Source: Puccinia triticina
Taxonomy: Eukaryota; Basidiomycota; Pucciniomycetes; Pucciniales; Pucciniaceae
Assembly: GCF_026914185.1 (NCBI RefSeq)
Contig: NC_070560.1
Coordinates: 1,524,001 to 1,588,000 of the forward strand
DNA length: 64,000 bases
Reading direction: 5' to 3'
Shown here: piece by piece, positions 1-11,322 of the stretch
How the letters are laid out: every line of letters starts with the position of its first letter
Numbering within the stretch: the first letter of the stretch is position 1
Made by a program: the position numbers and the translations under genes
Notes under the pieces: model-generated
The model's database searches: none
The model's input: only the letters and a program-made list of their open reading frames with translations
Told to the model about the DNA's origin: nothing

Positions 1-74
1 TACATATCTCAGATTTTCATTTTTCTTTTCCCCTCCCCGAACTGCTGCCGGCCTAGCACCGGCCAGAGTTCCAT
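1..74 (-). repeat. Relic LTR end at left window edge
   Basis: Positions 38-74 read almost like the inner end of the LTR family seen complete at 41549-42398 and, more distantly, at 1098-1825: a Gly/Ala-rich GC block followed by a GAGTTCCA terminus. In the intact copies this terminus is GTTCCACA. The orientation matches minus-strand elements. The rest of the LTR lies outside the window. The call rests on a short similarity and the lost terminal CA, so it is a relic at best. Confidence 0.4.
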
Positions 75-1097
75 AGCGGGGGCTAGTTTTAACCTGTTGG
101 ATAACAATGGCCCAAAAGCAATATCATTGTGGTTTGAAGAACAAGTGTAGAGGATGTTGTATCTATACTCCCAGTAGTTGGGATTGAAATCAAAGATGGG
201 ACCAATAGACTGACCCGGGCGGGGATGGACAAGTTTGAAGAGCTTGAATGGCTGGGAATTGTGATCTTCTTTGATACCCAGGTGGGTTGCGATTCTTGAT
301 GATGAACAGTGAAAGAAGGGATAGATGAAGGGACTTGGTGGGAAGAAGAGGGGGAATTGAGGTTCAATGATAACGGTACACAAGAAAACCTGAGGGTGAT
401 GCAAGGAAGGAGAACCCAAGGTGAATCCAAGGAAGTGATGGGCAAGTGGTCCAAGGATCTAAGGCCGGTGTGGTGAACAAAAGAAGTCACTGTGTAAGAA
501 ATTTCAGGACCTCCGCTGCTCCGAGATGTTTCCTGGGTAAAGTTGGGTGATCTGGGAAAATCTGCTCTGCTCTGCAAGTATGTGTAGGGGTGCCATGATC
601 AAAAGAATAAGTCAAGTAACGTATAAATAACCGCAAAGACACGTAGAGAAGCCGCAATAAACCGTAAAATCCGCCATAAAGTACACAAAAGACAACTACA
701 CAAGTCAAAACAACTCCGCCGCAAGTAGTAATATCTCCACCATAAAGAATCCGTACCAGAGTAACCAGAATGAAGTAATAAGTCCGTAAAAGAATTAAAC
801 AACATGAGATGATGGATTGATGGGAGGGAAAACTCCCCCCCCCCCCCCTCCGTACAAATGGGAAAAAAAATGTGAGAAAGAAAACCATCCTCCTCCGCCC
901 GCCTCTCACGCACACCATCCGCCAAGCCCCGCTCCCACAACCACGCACTTCATCCACCCATTCCTCTCTCACGCGGATCTTCTGTCAACATCGCCGCACA
1001 TCATTGCCCACTGTTGGACTCCTCTTGCCTTAGCTTCCTCGCCCCTGTCTAGCCTTCAATGCCGGTATCCCACACGCCGCCTCCACCCCAGCTACGC
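75..1097. other. No supported gene; degenerate repeat flank
   Basis: I see no recognisable gene here. The longest minus-strand open frames (89-577 and 487-972) match no family I know and are low-complexity (Ser/Thr-rich, then Gly/Arg-rich). At 600-810 there is a stretch rich in CCGYAA-like words. At 828-850 there is a C/T homopolymer run. The TTTTAACC word near 85 resembles the repeated motif at 2036-2390, which suggests, weakly, that 75-600 is the inside of another decayed member of that element family. Confidence 0.4.
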
Positions 1098-1825
1098 TGT
1101 GGAACTCCTACCGTGCCAGGCGGTAGGCAGAGCGTTGAGGGGATAGGTGCTGTTGAGGCTGCCCTTGTGGGTGGTCCGAGAAATGAGATGAGGATTGAAA
1201 AGAGTGATAGCGTTGGGGGGGGGGGATTTTTGAGAGACAACGGGGATGGAATACCGTCGGCGGTGGTTGGTTTGTTGAGGATCGAATGATGATGATAAGG
1301 GGATCAGGAATAGTGCTGGGGATACTGCCAGCGGATCAGAAAAAAAGGTGATGGAATTTCTCTTGGATCAGAGCAAGTCCCATGCCGTCCCATCCTCCAA
1401 GTTCAAACTCAAACTTGGACTCTGGGGAGTGACATGTCACAGGACATGTCATCACATCCCTAACTACAAACATCAAACAAGAAAAGAGGAAAAGGAAGAA
1501 ACACCACAACACTCAAACAAGAAACAAACCATAATAAGAAAGGAAGAAACCAAGGAAAGGAACAGAAAGAGCAAAGGAGAAAAACAAACAACACAAACAA
1601 CCAAAACAAAACCCACATGACTCATGTGTTAGGACCAAGAAACATGAAAAAGAGCATAAAGAAAAATAAGGGGAAAGAGATCTTGAGGATGAATCTTGAA
1701 GGATATTGAGAATGAGGGGCTTGATGAGAATCTTGAGGCTGAGGAGTTTTGCTGTTGGGATTTCTGATCTTGATGGATTCAGGATTTTGATGATCTTGAG
1801 GGCCTGTACTGGTTTGAACACCACA
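1098..1825 (-). repeat. 3' LTR of the gag-only element
   Basis: This LTR is nearly identical to 18011-18737; the few differences include one extra G in a G-run. It contains a purine-rich block (1470-1615) of AAACAA and AAAGGAAG words. For a minus-strand element this left copy is the 3' LTR. The short open frames inside it have no family similarity and are treated as chance. Confidence 0.9.
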
Positions 1826-2032
1826 TCCACCCACCATTTGCAGTCTGTCCCTAGACTGCGCCACGCATTCCTAGATCAAGAGAAGACAAAAGGGGAAGAA
1901 CCCGTGGGCCGCTCACAAATGTGGCAAATCGTAGAGTTTTTGACAAAGCGGTAGAAACTACCCGAGAGGTGCACACATTGGGAGGACTTACTTTGATACT
2001 CCTATGCCTCCACAGAAAACCCAAACAACGCG

Positions 2033-2395
2033 GAACTAGTTTACCCTCATTGCGGAGGCGGACTTGAGGAGAGCAGAGACATTCTGCAGGATCAGAATTG
2101 GGAAAGGAATCAAAAGACAGATGAGGATCGCCTAGTTTATTCTCATTGCGGAGACGGATCTGAGATTGAAAAGGAAGGTTGTTGATTGGTGGGATCAGAG
2201 GAGGATTGGGAAGCTATTTTAACCTCATCTCGGAGGCGGATCGGAGACGGTGAAGATAGTTTAACCTCATCTCGGAGGCAGGGAGTCAGATTGGATTGGA
2301 AAGGGGAAAGGGGATAGTTTAACCTCTTCTCAGAGGCCGTTGGAACCGGGGATCGGGAAAGATAGTTTAACCTCATCTCGGAGGGTGGCAGGCAG
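2033..2395. repeat. Dispersed array of an AGTTTAACCTC..GGAGGC motif
   Basis: Six copies of a roughly 22-bp word, AGTTTAACCTCATCTCGGAG or close variants, start near 2036, 2134, 2217, 2258, 2316 and 2364, with uneven spacing of 41-97 bp. On the minus strand the last copy encodes an LRDEVKLS peptide at the end of the Gag-like protein. Further copies lie beyond its stop and in other frames, so conservation follows the DNA/RNA word and not the protein. A related word is repeated in the unrelated non-coding element at 7701-7818. Confidence 0.75.
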
Positions 2396-3742
2396 GATCA
2401 AATTCTCGGCTAATGGACGGAGCTGGATACTAGAACGGAGATCAGGATCTGAATTGGATATCGGCAAAGAAGACCGATGATTGGCAGGATTAAGCACGGG
2501 TTGAGAGGAACGGATTGATGAACAGGATTGGGAACCGGAGAGGACAGATTGTTTGAGCTCTTTCCGGGAGTCGTCAGAATCAAAGGTTGGAGAGGAAACA
2601 AAACACCCCACAGTCGGGTGGAGCAAATGACCAAGAAATTTGACTGAATTCCCAGGAATCGCCTCAGTCGGAGCGACGGCAACAGACACAGATGTTGATG
2701 ACTTCTTCTTAGCAGACGTGGGCACAGACAGACCAGGGCCTATCATCTTGGATATCTTCTTCAGGACCGAGTCTACAGCCTGCGCCGACGGAGTATGAAA
2801 CAGTGGGGACTCAAGTTCAGGTTGATTAAACCCAGGGACCGGTGAATTGCGGATCGGGCGGCGAGGATGAGGCTGGGAATCTGACGGAACTCCGAAGGAC
2901 ATTGGCTTATAACTCTCGTTCCTAGTCGAACCAGAAGCCTGAGATTGAGACAGAGACTGCGCCGGAACCACTGGCGGAAAATGCATCTGTAGAGCACCAC
3001 AACCACTCCTATATGTCGCGTGATCAGGACTAGCAGACGGACCCGAGGCTCGAAATAACGCCACTATGCTCCGGATCGGGCGAGTTGGATCAAAAGGAAT
3101 TAGAGCTCCACTCGGAAGGAAGTAGTTGTGCCCCTTCTGATCAATGAGGCCGCCTTCTTTGTCCTTCTGAAGCGCATCGCAGCGGGCCGTGCCATGGCCT
3201 TCCACGTGACAATAAAAGCAAATCACTCGTTTTTTACCGGCGGAGGCGGAGGCGGGGGGAGAGGAAAGAACCCTCTTCAGTCGCTGCTCCAAAGACTCAA
3301 GCTTTTCTAGGCGGTCGTCCAACAACCGCAGCATCCTTGAAACTTCATCTACGATAGACGACAGTCGAGTGGGCGGGGTCACAGGGACAGGATCAAATTT
3401 TCTAGGGGATTTGATAGTCGGGGTAGTCTGTTCTAGCAAAGCTTCCTCCGCCGCCGCGCGGATGTCCTCGAAAGGCGGGAATTTGAAGAACTTTTTGCTG
3501 ACAAACATCAGCTTGTTGCTCTTGAACAGGATGAGCTGAATCTTCTCTTGAAACTTTGATGAAAAAGCCTGATAAAAACACGAGCGGATCTCGTTGACCG
3601 TCTTGATAAGTCCTTTCCGCAGCAGTCCAGACTGAATCGGATCCCAAACTCTCTGGAATGCTTCATATTCCACGGCATCAGAGATTCCACCTTTCCGCAC
3701 CCAAGACTGGATCACCGCGTCCAGGTCGCACCAGGATACCAT
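2330..3742 (-). CDS. Gag-like protein with CCHC zinc knuckle
   Basis: Structural protein of the gag-only LTR element, expected to bind element RNA and form cytoplasmic particles. ATG is at 3742; an open frame extends a little upstream to a TTTTAG that resembles a 3' splice site, so an extra upstream exon is possible. About 470 residues. The first third is helical, with a Leu/Arg heptad stretch ending in LEKLESLEQRLKRVL. Then comes a CCHC knuckle CFYCHVEGHGTARC (C-x2-C-x4-H-x4-C), followed by a conserved-looking block with YFLPSGALIPFDPTRPIR. The C-terminal half is Ser/Pro-rich and probably disordered. No protease motif follows the knuckle. The knuckle-plus-YFLP arrangement is one I associate with rust-fungal gypsy Gags (recollection, not checked). 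The frame is intact. Confidence 0.75.
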   Translation of the reverse strand: MVSWCDLDAVIQSWVRKGGISDAVEYEAFQRVWDPIQSGLLRKGLIKTVNEIRSCFYQAFSSKFQEKIQLILFKSNKLMFVSKKFFKFPPFEDIRAAAEEALLEQTTPTIKSPRKFDPVPVTPPTRLSSIVDEVSRMLRLLDDRLEKLESLEQRLKRVLSSPPASASAGKKRVICFYCHVEGHGTARCDALQKDKEGGLIDQKGHNYFLPSGALIPFDPTRPIRSIVALFRASGPSASPDHATYRSGCGALQMHFPPVVPAQSLSQSQASGSTRNESYKPMSFGVPSDSQPHPRRPIRNSPVPGFNQPELESPLFHTPSAQAVDSVLKKISKMIGPGLSVPTSAKKKSSTSVSVAVAPTEAIPGNSVKFLGHLLHPTVGCFVSSPTFDSDDSRKELKQSVLSGSQSCSSIRSSQPVLNPANHRSSLPISNSDPDLRSSIQLRPLAENLILPATLRDEVKLSFPIPGSNGL

Positions 3743-4431
3743 CTTCAATCCGAGAAGCTCCGGCTGATCCTCAAAATTGCGGAGGGGGAGATGAATGCGG
3801 GGACGATGACACTAAAAGAAAGATCGGAACGTTCCTCGCGGCTCACGTATGTGGCAAATGTAATGCTTCGATAATGCGTAGAAGAGCCTCGGAGGTGCTA
3901 CTAGTGGAGGGGACTTACTTTTATACCTCTGTGCCCCGCTGGTAACACAAATCCTGAGCAGTCGGGTCCTGAGAAGATTGAACTGGATTGAATTCTCAGC
4001 AGTCTTGAATTGATGAATTCGGGAATCCTGAGAGACTCGGCTTGTGGGTGGAAGAAGGATCTTGCGCGAGAGCTCGTAGCCTGGGGGATCGGATGAAGAC
4101 TCGGATGGCTTTGTAGACGACTTCGAAACGTCTGACAGCAAGATTCCCCCACCAGAGAGGTATACAAGCTGGAGGGCTCTTCAAATGATGGGAGGGACTC
4201 GGTAGGCTGTCTAGATGATCGGCAGGGCCAATTGGGGCTCGATAGATGATCTGGGATGGTCCGGTCGCCTCTCGAGGTCGGTGGGGAGGTCTTCAGACTC
4301 CCTGGTTGCTGCTACCAGAAGGAAGGCGAGAGGTGAGCCGGCGAGCGATCCGTCTGGGAGCAATCGAGTGGACTTGTATAGATCGGCGGAGGGAGGAGAG
4401 CTAAAAGATTGTTCCGGGCTGGCTATTCGTG
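3743..4431. other. Internal leader of the gag-only element, no gene
   Basis: This is continuous with 17442-18010 across the copia-1 insertion, and together they form the 5' leader of the minus-strand element. No open frame of recognisable family is seen. The leader is rich in CTTGGATCC-like words. The copia-1 target site CTTTC is at 4432-4436. Confidence 0.5.
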
Positions 4432-4436
4432 CTTTC

Positions 4437-4634
4437 TGTTAATTTACATGAAGTTCTTGCGCGCACTCCTCGCGCGCACTCCACGCTGCATTATGAATAC
4501 GCAGCAGTTGTTCAATTTTCACTCGCATCTTAATCATCATGAAAATAAACCTAACTCAAACCTAAGCAATACTTTCCAGACAACAAAACTCAACCCCGAA
4601 TCGCCACGCGCTTGCTAGTCTTTTCTTCACGCGT
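4437..4634 (+). repeat. 5' LTR of copia-1, first segment
   Basis: First 198 bp of the 5' LTR, ending in the target site GCGT of the nested element. It matches 16485-16669 except for a 13-bp direct duplication of a GCGCGCACTCC word near 4459-4483 that is absent from the 3' LTR. The LTR resumes at 11323-12093. Confidence 0.9.
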
Positions 4635-6129
4635 TGTAGGACTCTTGTGGGACACTAAATGTTTATTTGGTGAAAATATCCTCTGAGGGGGAAATAAATT
4701 GCTAATAGGTTGAAAGGCTATTACAACTTACGGGTGGTTTGAAAGACCTGCCCCTCTAATGGTACTATGCAAATAACTAAGAGTCTTGTAATCAATATTT
4801 ATAAAGATGTGGCTGATTCCAAGATAGATCTTACTTTTGTATAGTAATCTCTATCAGACCTAGATTCCTCAAATCACTATTCTTGCAGATCTGTTACAAC
4901 TTCTGATGCTAGAGGGATAATGTAATCCAGTGGGATCAATTATGTAAAATACAATTGTTGTTGATGTTGGGTTGTTGATGAGAAGGTTGGTAATGATCTC
5001 TTCCTTAAGCAATCTCTTGATAAGGCACTTTAATCAATACTAGAGCTCCTGGTTGCTACGACACTACTACTACTTGTCATAATTGTTGTTGATGAAGTTG
5101 GTAATAATCTCTTCCTTAGCAATCTCTTGATAAGGCACTTTAATCAATACTAGAGCTCCTGGTTGCTACGACACTACTACTACTTGTTATAATTGTTGTT
5201 GATGAAGTTGGTAATAATCTCTTCCTTAACAATCTCTTGATAAGGCACTTTAATTACTACTAGAGCTCCTGACTACTACTACTACTACTGACTCAAACTT
5301 AACACTACCACTACCACTACCACTACCACTAAACTACCACTAAACTACCACTAAACTACCACTGTAACTAAACTAACCACTGTGACCAAACCTCTGTAGG
5401 CTGATTGCAACACTAACTAACTACCGTAACTAACTAACCACTGTGACCAAACCTCTGTAGGCTGATGATGAAAAGTCTGGTGAGGGGGGAAAGGGCCTCC
5501 TTATATATTGAAGGGTGAGGGATTTTTGCTCCAGGGAAGCTCCTCATGAGGGATTATTGCTGCAGGGGATCTCAACTACACAGCCTCTCATGCATGTACT
5601 GCGCTGCATGTGCAAACAACGAGGGGTTTATGCTGCAGGAGACGCTCAACTACACAGCATCTGCATGCGTGTGCTGCACTGCCTTACAAACAATGAAGGA
5701 TTTATGCTGCAGGAGACGCCTCCTATACATCTTATCTACCTGCATATGATGTGCTTCATGTACAAACAATGAGGGATTTATGCTGCGGGAGGCACTTCCT
5801 GTACAGCTTATCTACCTGCATATGCTTCACTATGCGTACAAACAATGAGGGATATATGCTGCATGAGGCGCTTGAGCTACACAGCACTTTCATGCATGTA
5901 CTGCGCTGCATGATGTCATGTGTTGCTATGCAACCAAGCCATCTTCCATCCTCTTCCACACACTCTGCATCCACTGTCCAACCTGTTCCATTCCCAATGT
6001 TGAGGGTCAAGGCCTCTCCTCCCATCTTGCTCCTTCTTCCCTACTTCCCCCGCACTGTATTACACACTCCCTCTACTATAATACCTCTGCAATGGGCTTT
6101 TGGCATTGTCACGCATATGGAACACCACA
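4635..6129 (-). repeat. LTR of the non-coding element, left copy
   Basis: 1495 bp. It holds three tandem units of about 110 bp (from 4986, 5098 and 5208, each starting TTGGTAATRATCTCTTCC). Next is a microsatellite-like CTA/CCACTA tract (5266-5370). Then come several ~85-bp units built on GAGGGATTTATGCTGCAGG (5513-5870). It differs from the right copy by an 11-bp repeat unit and a few substitutions. The short plus-strand open frames recur in all three copies only because the LTRs are so similar. Confidence 0.92.
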
Positions 6130-7700
6130 TCCCCCCCCAACTTAATGCTGTCCACAGCATTCGTGACAAATGCCAAAAGAACCTGCTCAACTATTCACTG
6201 AAAAGAATCCTCAAATTGTTGTGATTTCCATTTGCCCCAATCCAATACGCCATGTTCTGTTTTTGTGCGTCCAACAGATGTCGTCCTAGTATACCCAAGT
6301 GCCAGTTGAAATAAAGAACTCCCGAATTACTGATTCATCTCCCCTCCCTACAAACTAGGTCCAATTCCAAGTGCCCAACGTCAACCTTCACCACTCAATC
6401 TCCACTGTAATCCCAGGTGTCATTCTCTGATGCCCATCCACGATCCAATGCAAGACGAAAAAAAACATTCCAAATTCAATCCCTCTTCTTCTTCATTCTA
6501 ATGACATTGTCCCAAGGAAAAGGCCCGTTTATTCCACAAAAGGTTGTTGAACATTAGTATTCAATAAGGTCTAGACTCCTTTGTCCTTTCCGCATGATAC
6601 CCACCCAATCTGATTCTCCAGATAGTCCAATCCTGATGCCCGCAATTGATGAACCCCGCTAATCCGCAAATTCCTATCTCGTCCCGTTATTTGGCCGTAC
6701 GTTTCCAACGTCCATTCCACGCCATCCACATTGCCTGTTTGTATTTTCCTGTTCCAAATATGAATTCATCCGTTCTCCTATCCCTTTAATCTCCTAATGA
6801 ATGACTACTGCTGTGCTAAATTGCTTGTAATTTGTGTTGAATTGGCCCACCCTATTCCCTCAGCTAAACAAAGGAAACTGTTTGCCTACCAAATGCTTTC
6901 CAATATTCTAGATCATTATTGTAAAAGGAACCATATAATCCCACCAATCAGTAATATATATCCTACTGTACTGTCACAACACCTTATGAGTATGCATGTT
7001 TCCGCTAATACCGTCCATCCTTGTGATATTCCAATCCGCTCCGAGTCCATATTCACACGCCAAAAGATCCTCAATGCCCTATATCATCACACCAGTCTCA
7101 AATTTCTGCCCCATAGGATTACAGATTCATCTATCCTCCCTACTAGCTAGTCCCAGTCCCAGGCCCGTAATGCCCTCTGCATATCCACGCCTTATTCCGC
7201 TTCCTCTATATCCGCATCCGTCCAAAAGAAAAGGCTAGCCACCTGCCAGGTTGATTGGGGAAACAAACAAACATTCTTTATCTTCTACGTTTCCGGAATA
7301 ATTTCATCCTTCACCCGTTGATCAATAACACTACTCATTCTCCAAAACTAATCTTCTAGTATCCAATCTCCTAACGTCCACATTATGAATCCCGCTCGTC
7401 CTATGTCACACTGTTGGTCCTGTTGTCCCAATATATTACTTTAATAATCCTTCCACGTTGTCCACTTCTTCTGAGAGTTTCTTCCTATCCCAAAGTTGTC
7501 CTTCTTGTTGTACTCCAAGCATGGCTTCAAAGGTTGTGTCTCTTGATGTCTGATGTTGCCTTCCTTACTAGAATTCAAATCTGAAGTTTTGAAGTTTTCC
7601 AAGACCTGTCCGCTACGCTGTAACTCTTCTTTAGGTTTGAATATGTAATTCCCTAATCTGCCGTACTTTATACTGAGGAGCTAAAGAATGTGTAAACATA

Positions 7701-7818
7701 GCAGTTTTATCTCTTGCTGAGGAGACAAAAGCAGTTTCATCTCTTGCTGAGGAGAGCTAGGCAGTTTTAACTCTTGCCAAGGAGGCCTAGGCAGTTTTAC
7801 CTCTTGCCAAGGAGGCAG
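7701..7818. repeat. Four tandem 30-bp units
   Basis: Units start at 7701, 7731, 7761 and 7791, exactly 30 bp apart, each beginning GCAGTTTYA and containing CTCTTGCYRAGGAG. On the minus strand they read CTCC..GCAAGAGRTAAAACTGC. The core resembles the AGTTTAACCTC..CGGAGG repeats of the gag-only element at 2033-2395. Confidence 0.85.
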
Positions 7819-9428
7819 TAGATAAATGTTGAAATCCATGCTCCACTATTGCCTGTCCAAATTGGTGATGTCCTACTACCTATTCCTTGCGCGCCATCGC
7901 GCGTCGCTTCCATTCTGTCTTGAATCTTGATTATGTAGCAATCTAAACTCGCCCCGTTGCGCCCGGTCCGCTCCCCGAAGTTAAGTCCGATGGTTACCGG
8001 ACTTTGCCGGACTTGAAAAAGACGGCTCAGCCCGCCTGGTTCCATCTTACCTGTCGATTGCCTCCCTTCCCTCGTTGGCTTCATTCGCTGCTGGTAAGTT
8101 CTTCGTTCCTTGTTTCTAAATTTCTATCTGCTTTTATATTAGCTGCTCATCGTTCTCCTTTCCTTACAGACCACACTTGCAACTCATTTTTACTAGTTCC
8201 AATCAGCGGATCAATTGCTACTGCTCGTTTGTAATATGCTCCTCTGCTCGAATAAGGTAAACCTTTACTTGCATGCTTTAATCCATGCCAGATCCGAATC
8301 GTTCCAAAAGATATGAAGCTGGGTCGAACCAATTAACAAACAGACTGTCTATCATGTTTACTGCGCTTGCTGACACCTGCCGTTGCTGAAATGAATCTTT
8401 TTTTTTTTTTTTTTTTTTTTTATTCTTACTAGCTGCACTGCTTATGCAAAGCCTCGCCATCCTACCGTCGCCGATATTCTGACCGATTCAATATGCAGCT
8501 GTCAAACCCGATTGTCGTACGTATACCTCCATCTTCCTTGCCACTCGCTTCCGGCCATTGTACCCGCCAATGTCCGCCTTGTTGTCATCGCCAGTTACTA
8601 CATATCCATCCTCTCGTCGTCACTACAACTGCTTGTCTCCTACTGCCCATCTGTTGTACTATATGGCCTTCGCTTCGCTGATCCCCTGGCCAATCCTGTC
8701 TGTAACCGTCAAGCCCAATCATTCTATTTATCGCTCCGTCGTCCTTGCCACTTGCCCTAAGACATTCTACTCGTCGGTCTCCCTCCTATCGTCCCTGCTA
8801 GCTTGTTGTATCTCTGTTCATCGGTTCTCCGCCTCGTCCAGCTAAAAAAAAATATCCCTTTGCCTACAATCTGCCTAACTAAGCTCTCTGATGTTCTTGC
8901 TGTCCTTTGCTATGTTTTGAACCAGCCTTTTCTACATCCAAGAATTTCATAAATCCAAAGGCAAGAACCCACCTGAAAGAGAACTCATACTGCCTTCTTG
9001 AAACTAGGCAAGTCATGAACTCATCACCTGGGCTTGACCCAGGTGCAATTGATTAAGCCAAGTGAGTTGTGAGCTGCAAAATACTGAATAAGTCTACCTC
9101 TGATATAAGATTCTGGAAGACCTACACTACAATCTGGATACTAACTTGCAATAATGTACTAAAAAAGAGAAAATGAGATCAGCCTTGCTTCATTATAACA
9201 CTATAATAACCTAGAGAAAAATATATCTTCATGTACAATATTTCATGTTGTCCTTAAGGGTAGGTGTTATGCTGCAATTGCAGAATTAACACCTCATTTC
9301 CCAAGGCAATACTCTATATACACCAGCACCTGCTTCTCTTGATGTGTGTTTTCCAAAAAATCCTATCCCTGCTGTCAAAAATACTATCCTTACTTTCCCA
9401 AATTCTTGTTCACGTCCTTTGTCCTTGA

Positions 9429-9715
9429 TCAAATTCCTATCCTCTCCCCCCTCTTTATTAGCCAAAAGATCCTATCCTTGCTGTTTGAAATCCTATCCTT
9501 GCCGTTTGAAATCCTATCCTTGTTGTCCGTGATCCAATGCCTGTTGGCCAAAATCCTATCCTTGTCCTGCAAAAGCCTTTCCTCGTCTTCCAAAATCCTA
9601 GCCTCTTCGTCCAAAATCCTCTCCTCGTCGTCCAAAATCCTATCCTTGTTTTTCAAACTCCTATCCTTGTCGTCCAAAATCCTAGCCTCTTTGTTCAAAA
9701 TCCTGTCAACTTCGT
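9429..9715 (-). repeat. 21-bp minisatellite readable as a heptad-repeat peptide
   Basis: At least ten units of 21 bp, typified by ATCCTATCCTTG plus 9 variable bases. The minus-strand frame 9429-9749 is open and gives seven-residue repeats of the form DRILDDE, ERILDEE, ARILEDE, a pattern that would make a highly charged coiled coil. No ATG precedes the repeats: an in-frame TAA lies just upstream. Translation would therefore need frameshifting or another start. It may be a decayed gag or simply a minisatellite whose length is a multiple of three. Confidence 0.7.
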
Positions 9716-9818
9716 CCCGTCTATGATCCACGCCGCCACTATTTTCCACAGTTGGTTGAAGTTAGTGATGATCTGCTTAAATTGGTTGATGACTTGATGA
9801 TCTTGCTGAAGGTAATCG

Positions 9819-9836
9819 GCCACTGTTGGGACACCA
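9819..9836 (-). promoter_or_regulatory. Putative primer-binding site of the LARD-type element
   Basis: On the minus strand, TGGTGTCCCAACAGTGGC starts two bases inside the right LTR, the usual place and form (TGG start, complement of CCA) of a tRNA primer site. I cannot name the tRNA. The complement would give an acceptor 3' strand TTGGGAC followed by ACCA. Confidence 0.45.
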
Positions 9837-9838
9837 GA

Positions 9839-11322
9839 TGTAGGACTCTTGTGGGACACTAAATGTTTATTTGGTGAAAATATCCTCTGAGGGGGAAATA
9901 AATTGCTAATAGGTTGAAAGGCTATTACAACTTACGGGTGGTTTGAAAGACCTGCCCCTCTAATGGTACTATGCAAATAACTAAGAGTCTTGTAATCAAT
10001 ATTTATAAAGATGTGGCTGATTCCAAGATAGATCTTACTTTTGTATAGTAATCTCTATCAGACCTAGATTCCTCAAATCACTATTCTTGCAGATCTGTTA
10101 CAACTTCTGATGCTAGAGGGATAATGTAATCCAGTGGGATCAATTATGTAAAATACAATTGTTGTTGATGTTGGGTTGTTGATGAGAAGGTTGGTAATGA
10201 TCTCTTCCTTAAGCAATCTCTTGATAAGGCACTTTAATCAATACTAGAGCTCCTGGTTGCTACGACACTACTACTACTTGTCATAATTGTTGTTGATGAA
10301 GTTGGTAATAATCTCTTCCTTAGCAATCTCTTGATAAGGCACTTTAATCAATACTAGAGCTCCTGGTTGCTACGACACTACTACTACTTGTTATAATTGT
10401 TGTTGATGAAGTTGGTAATAATCTCTTCCTTAACAATCTCTTGATAAGGCACTTTAATTACTACTAGAGCTCCTGACTACTACTACTACTACTGACTCAA
10501 ACTTAACACTACCACTACCACTACCACTACCACTAAACTACCACTAAACTACCACTGTAACTAAACTAACCACTGTGACCAAACCTCTGTAGGCTGATTG
10601 CAACACTAACTAACTACCGTAACTAACTAACCACTGTGACCAAACCTCTGTAGGCTGATGATGAAAAGTCTGGTGAGGGGGGAAAGGGCCTCCTTATATA
10701 TTGAAGGGTGAGGGATTTTTGCTCCAGGGAAGCTCCTCATGAGGGATTATTGCTGCAGGGGATCTCAACTACACAGCCTCTCATGCATGTACTGCGCTGC
10801 ATGTGCAAACAACGAGGGGTTTATGCTGCAGGAGACACTCAACTACACAGCATCTGCATGCGTGTGCTGCACTGCCTTACAAACAATGAGGGATTTATGC
10901 TGCAGGAGACGCCTCCTATACATCTTATCTACCTGCATATGATGTGCTTCATGTACAAACAATGAGGGATTTATGCTGCGGGAGGCACTTCCTGTACAGC
11001 TTATCTACCTGCATATGCTTCACTATGCGTACAAACAATGAGGGATATATGCTGCATGAGGCGCTTGAGCTACACAGCACTTTCATGCATGTACTGCGCT
11101 GCATGATGTCATGTGTTGCTATGCAACCAAGCCATCTTCCATCCTCTTCCACACACTCTGCATCCACTGTCCAACCTGTTCCATTCCCAATGTTGAGGGT
11201 CAAGGCCTCTCCTCCCATCTTGCTCCTTCTTCCCTACTTCCCCCGCACTGTATTACACACTCCCTCTACTATAATACCTCTGCAATGGGCTTTTGGCATT
11301 GTCACGCATATGGAACACCACA
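9839..11322 (-). repeat. LTR of the non-coding element, right copy
   Basis: 1484 bp, nearly identical to 4635-6129; it lacks one 11-bp unit of the CCACTA tract. If the primer site at 9819-9836 is right, this is the 5' LTR. It abuts the duplicated GCGT at 11323. Confidence 0.92.

Larger units (their letters stand above)
6130..9838. other. Non-coding interior of the LARD-type element
   Basis: No gene could be supported on either strand. The text is pyrimidine-rich on the plus strand, with many short open frames of no family. Named structures inside it are a 4 x 30-bp tandem array (7701-7818), a T22 run (8399-8420), a 21-bp minisatellite (9429-9715) and the putative primer site (9819-9836). Confidence 0.6.
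4635..11322 (-). mobile_element. Large non-coding LTR element (LARD-type), innermost of the nest
   Basis: Direct LTRs at 4635-6129 and 9839-11322 (1495 and 1484 bp) start TGTAGGACTC and end GAACACCACA. They are flanked by GCGT on both sides (4631-4634, 11323-11326). The internal 3.7 kb has no retrotransposon protein. A CCA-ending word two bases left of the right LTR (9819-9836) is the best primer-site candidate, so I orient the element to the minus strand. LTR ends and the 4-bp CG-containing duplication resemble those of the gag-only element, so the same machinery may move both (inference). Confidence 0.85.

Noticed and set aside
1348..1860. Open frames in both copies of the gag-only LTR (90, 105 and 80 codons)
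   Set aside because: Low-complexity Lys/Thr or Phe/Leu text from the purine-rich LTR middle; present twice only through LTR duplication.
5515..6224. Open frames of 85, 67, 157 and 89 codons that recur at 10708 and 39831
   Set aside because: They recur only because the three LTR copies are nearly identical; they consist of tandem LTR units, have no domain and differ in extent between copies.
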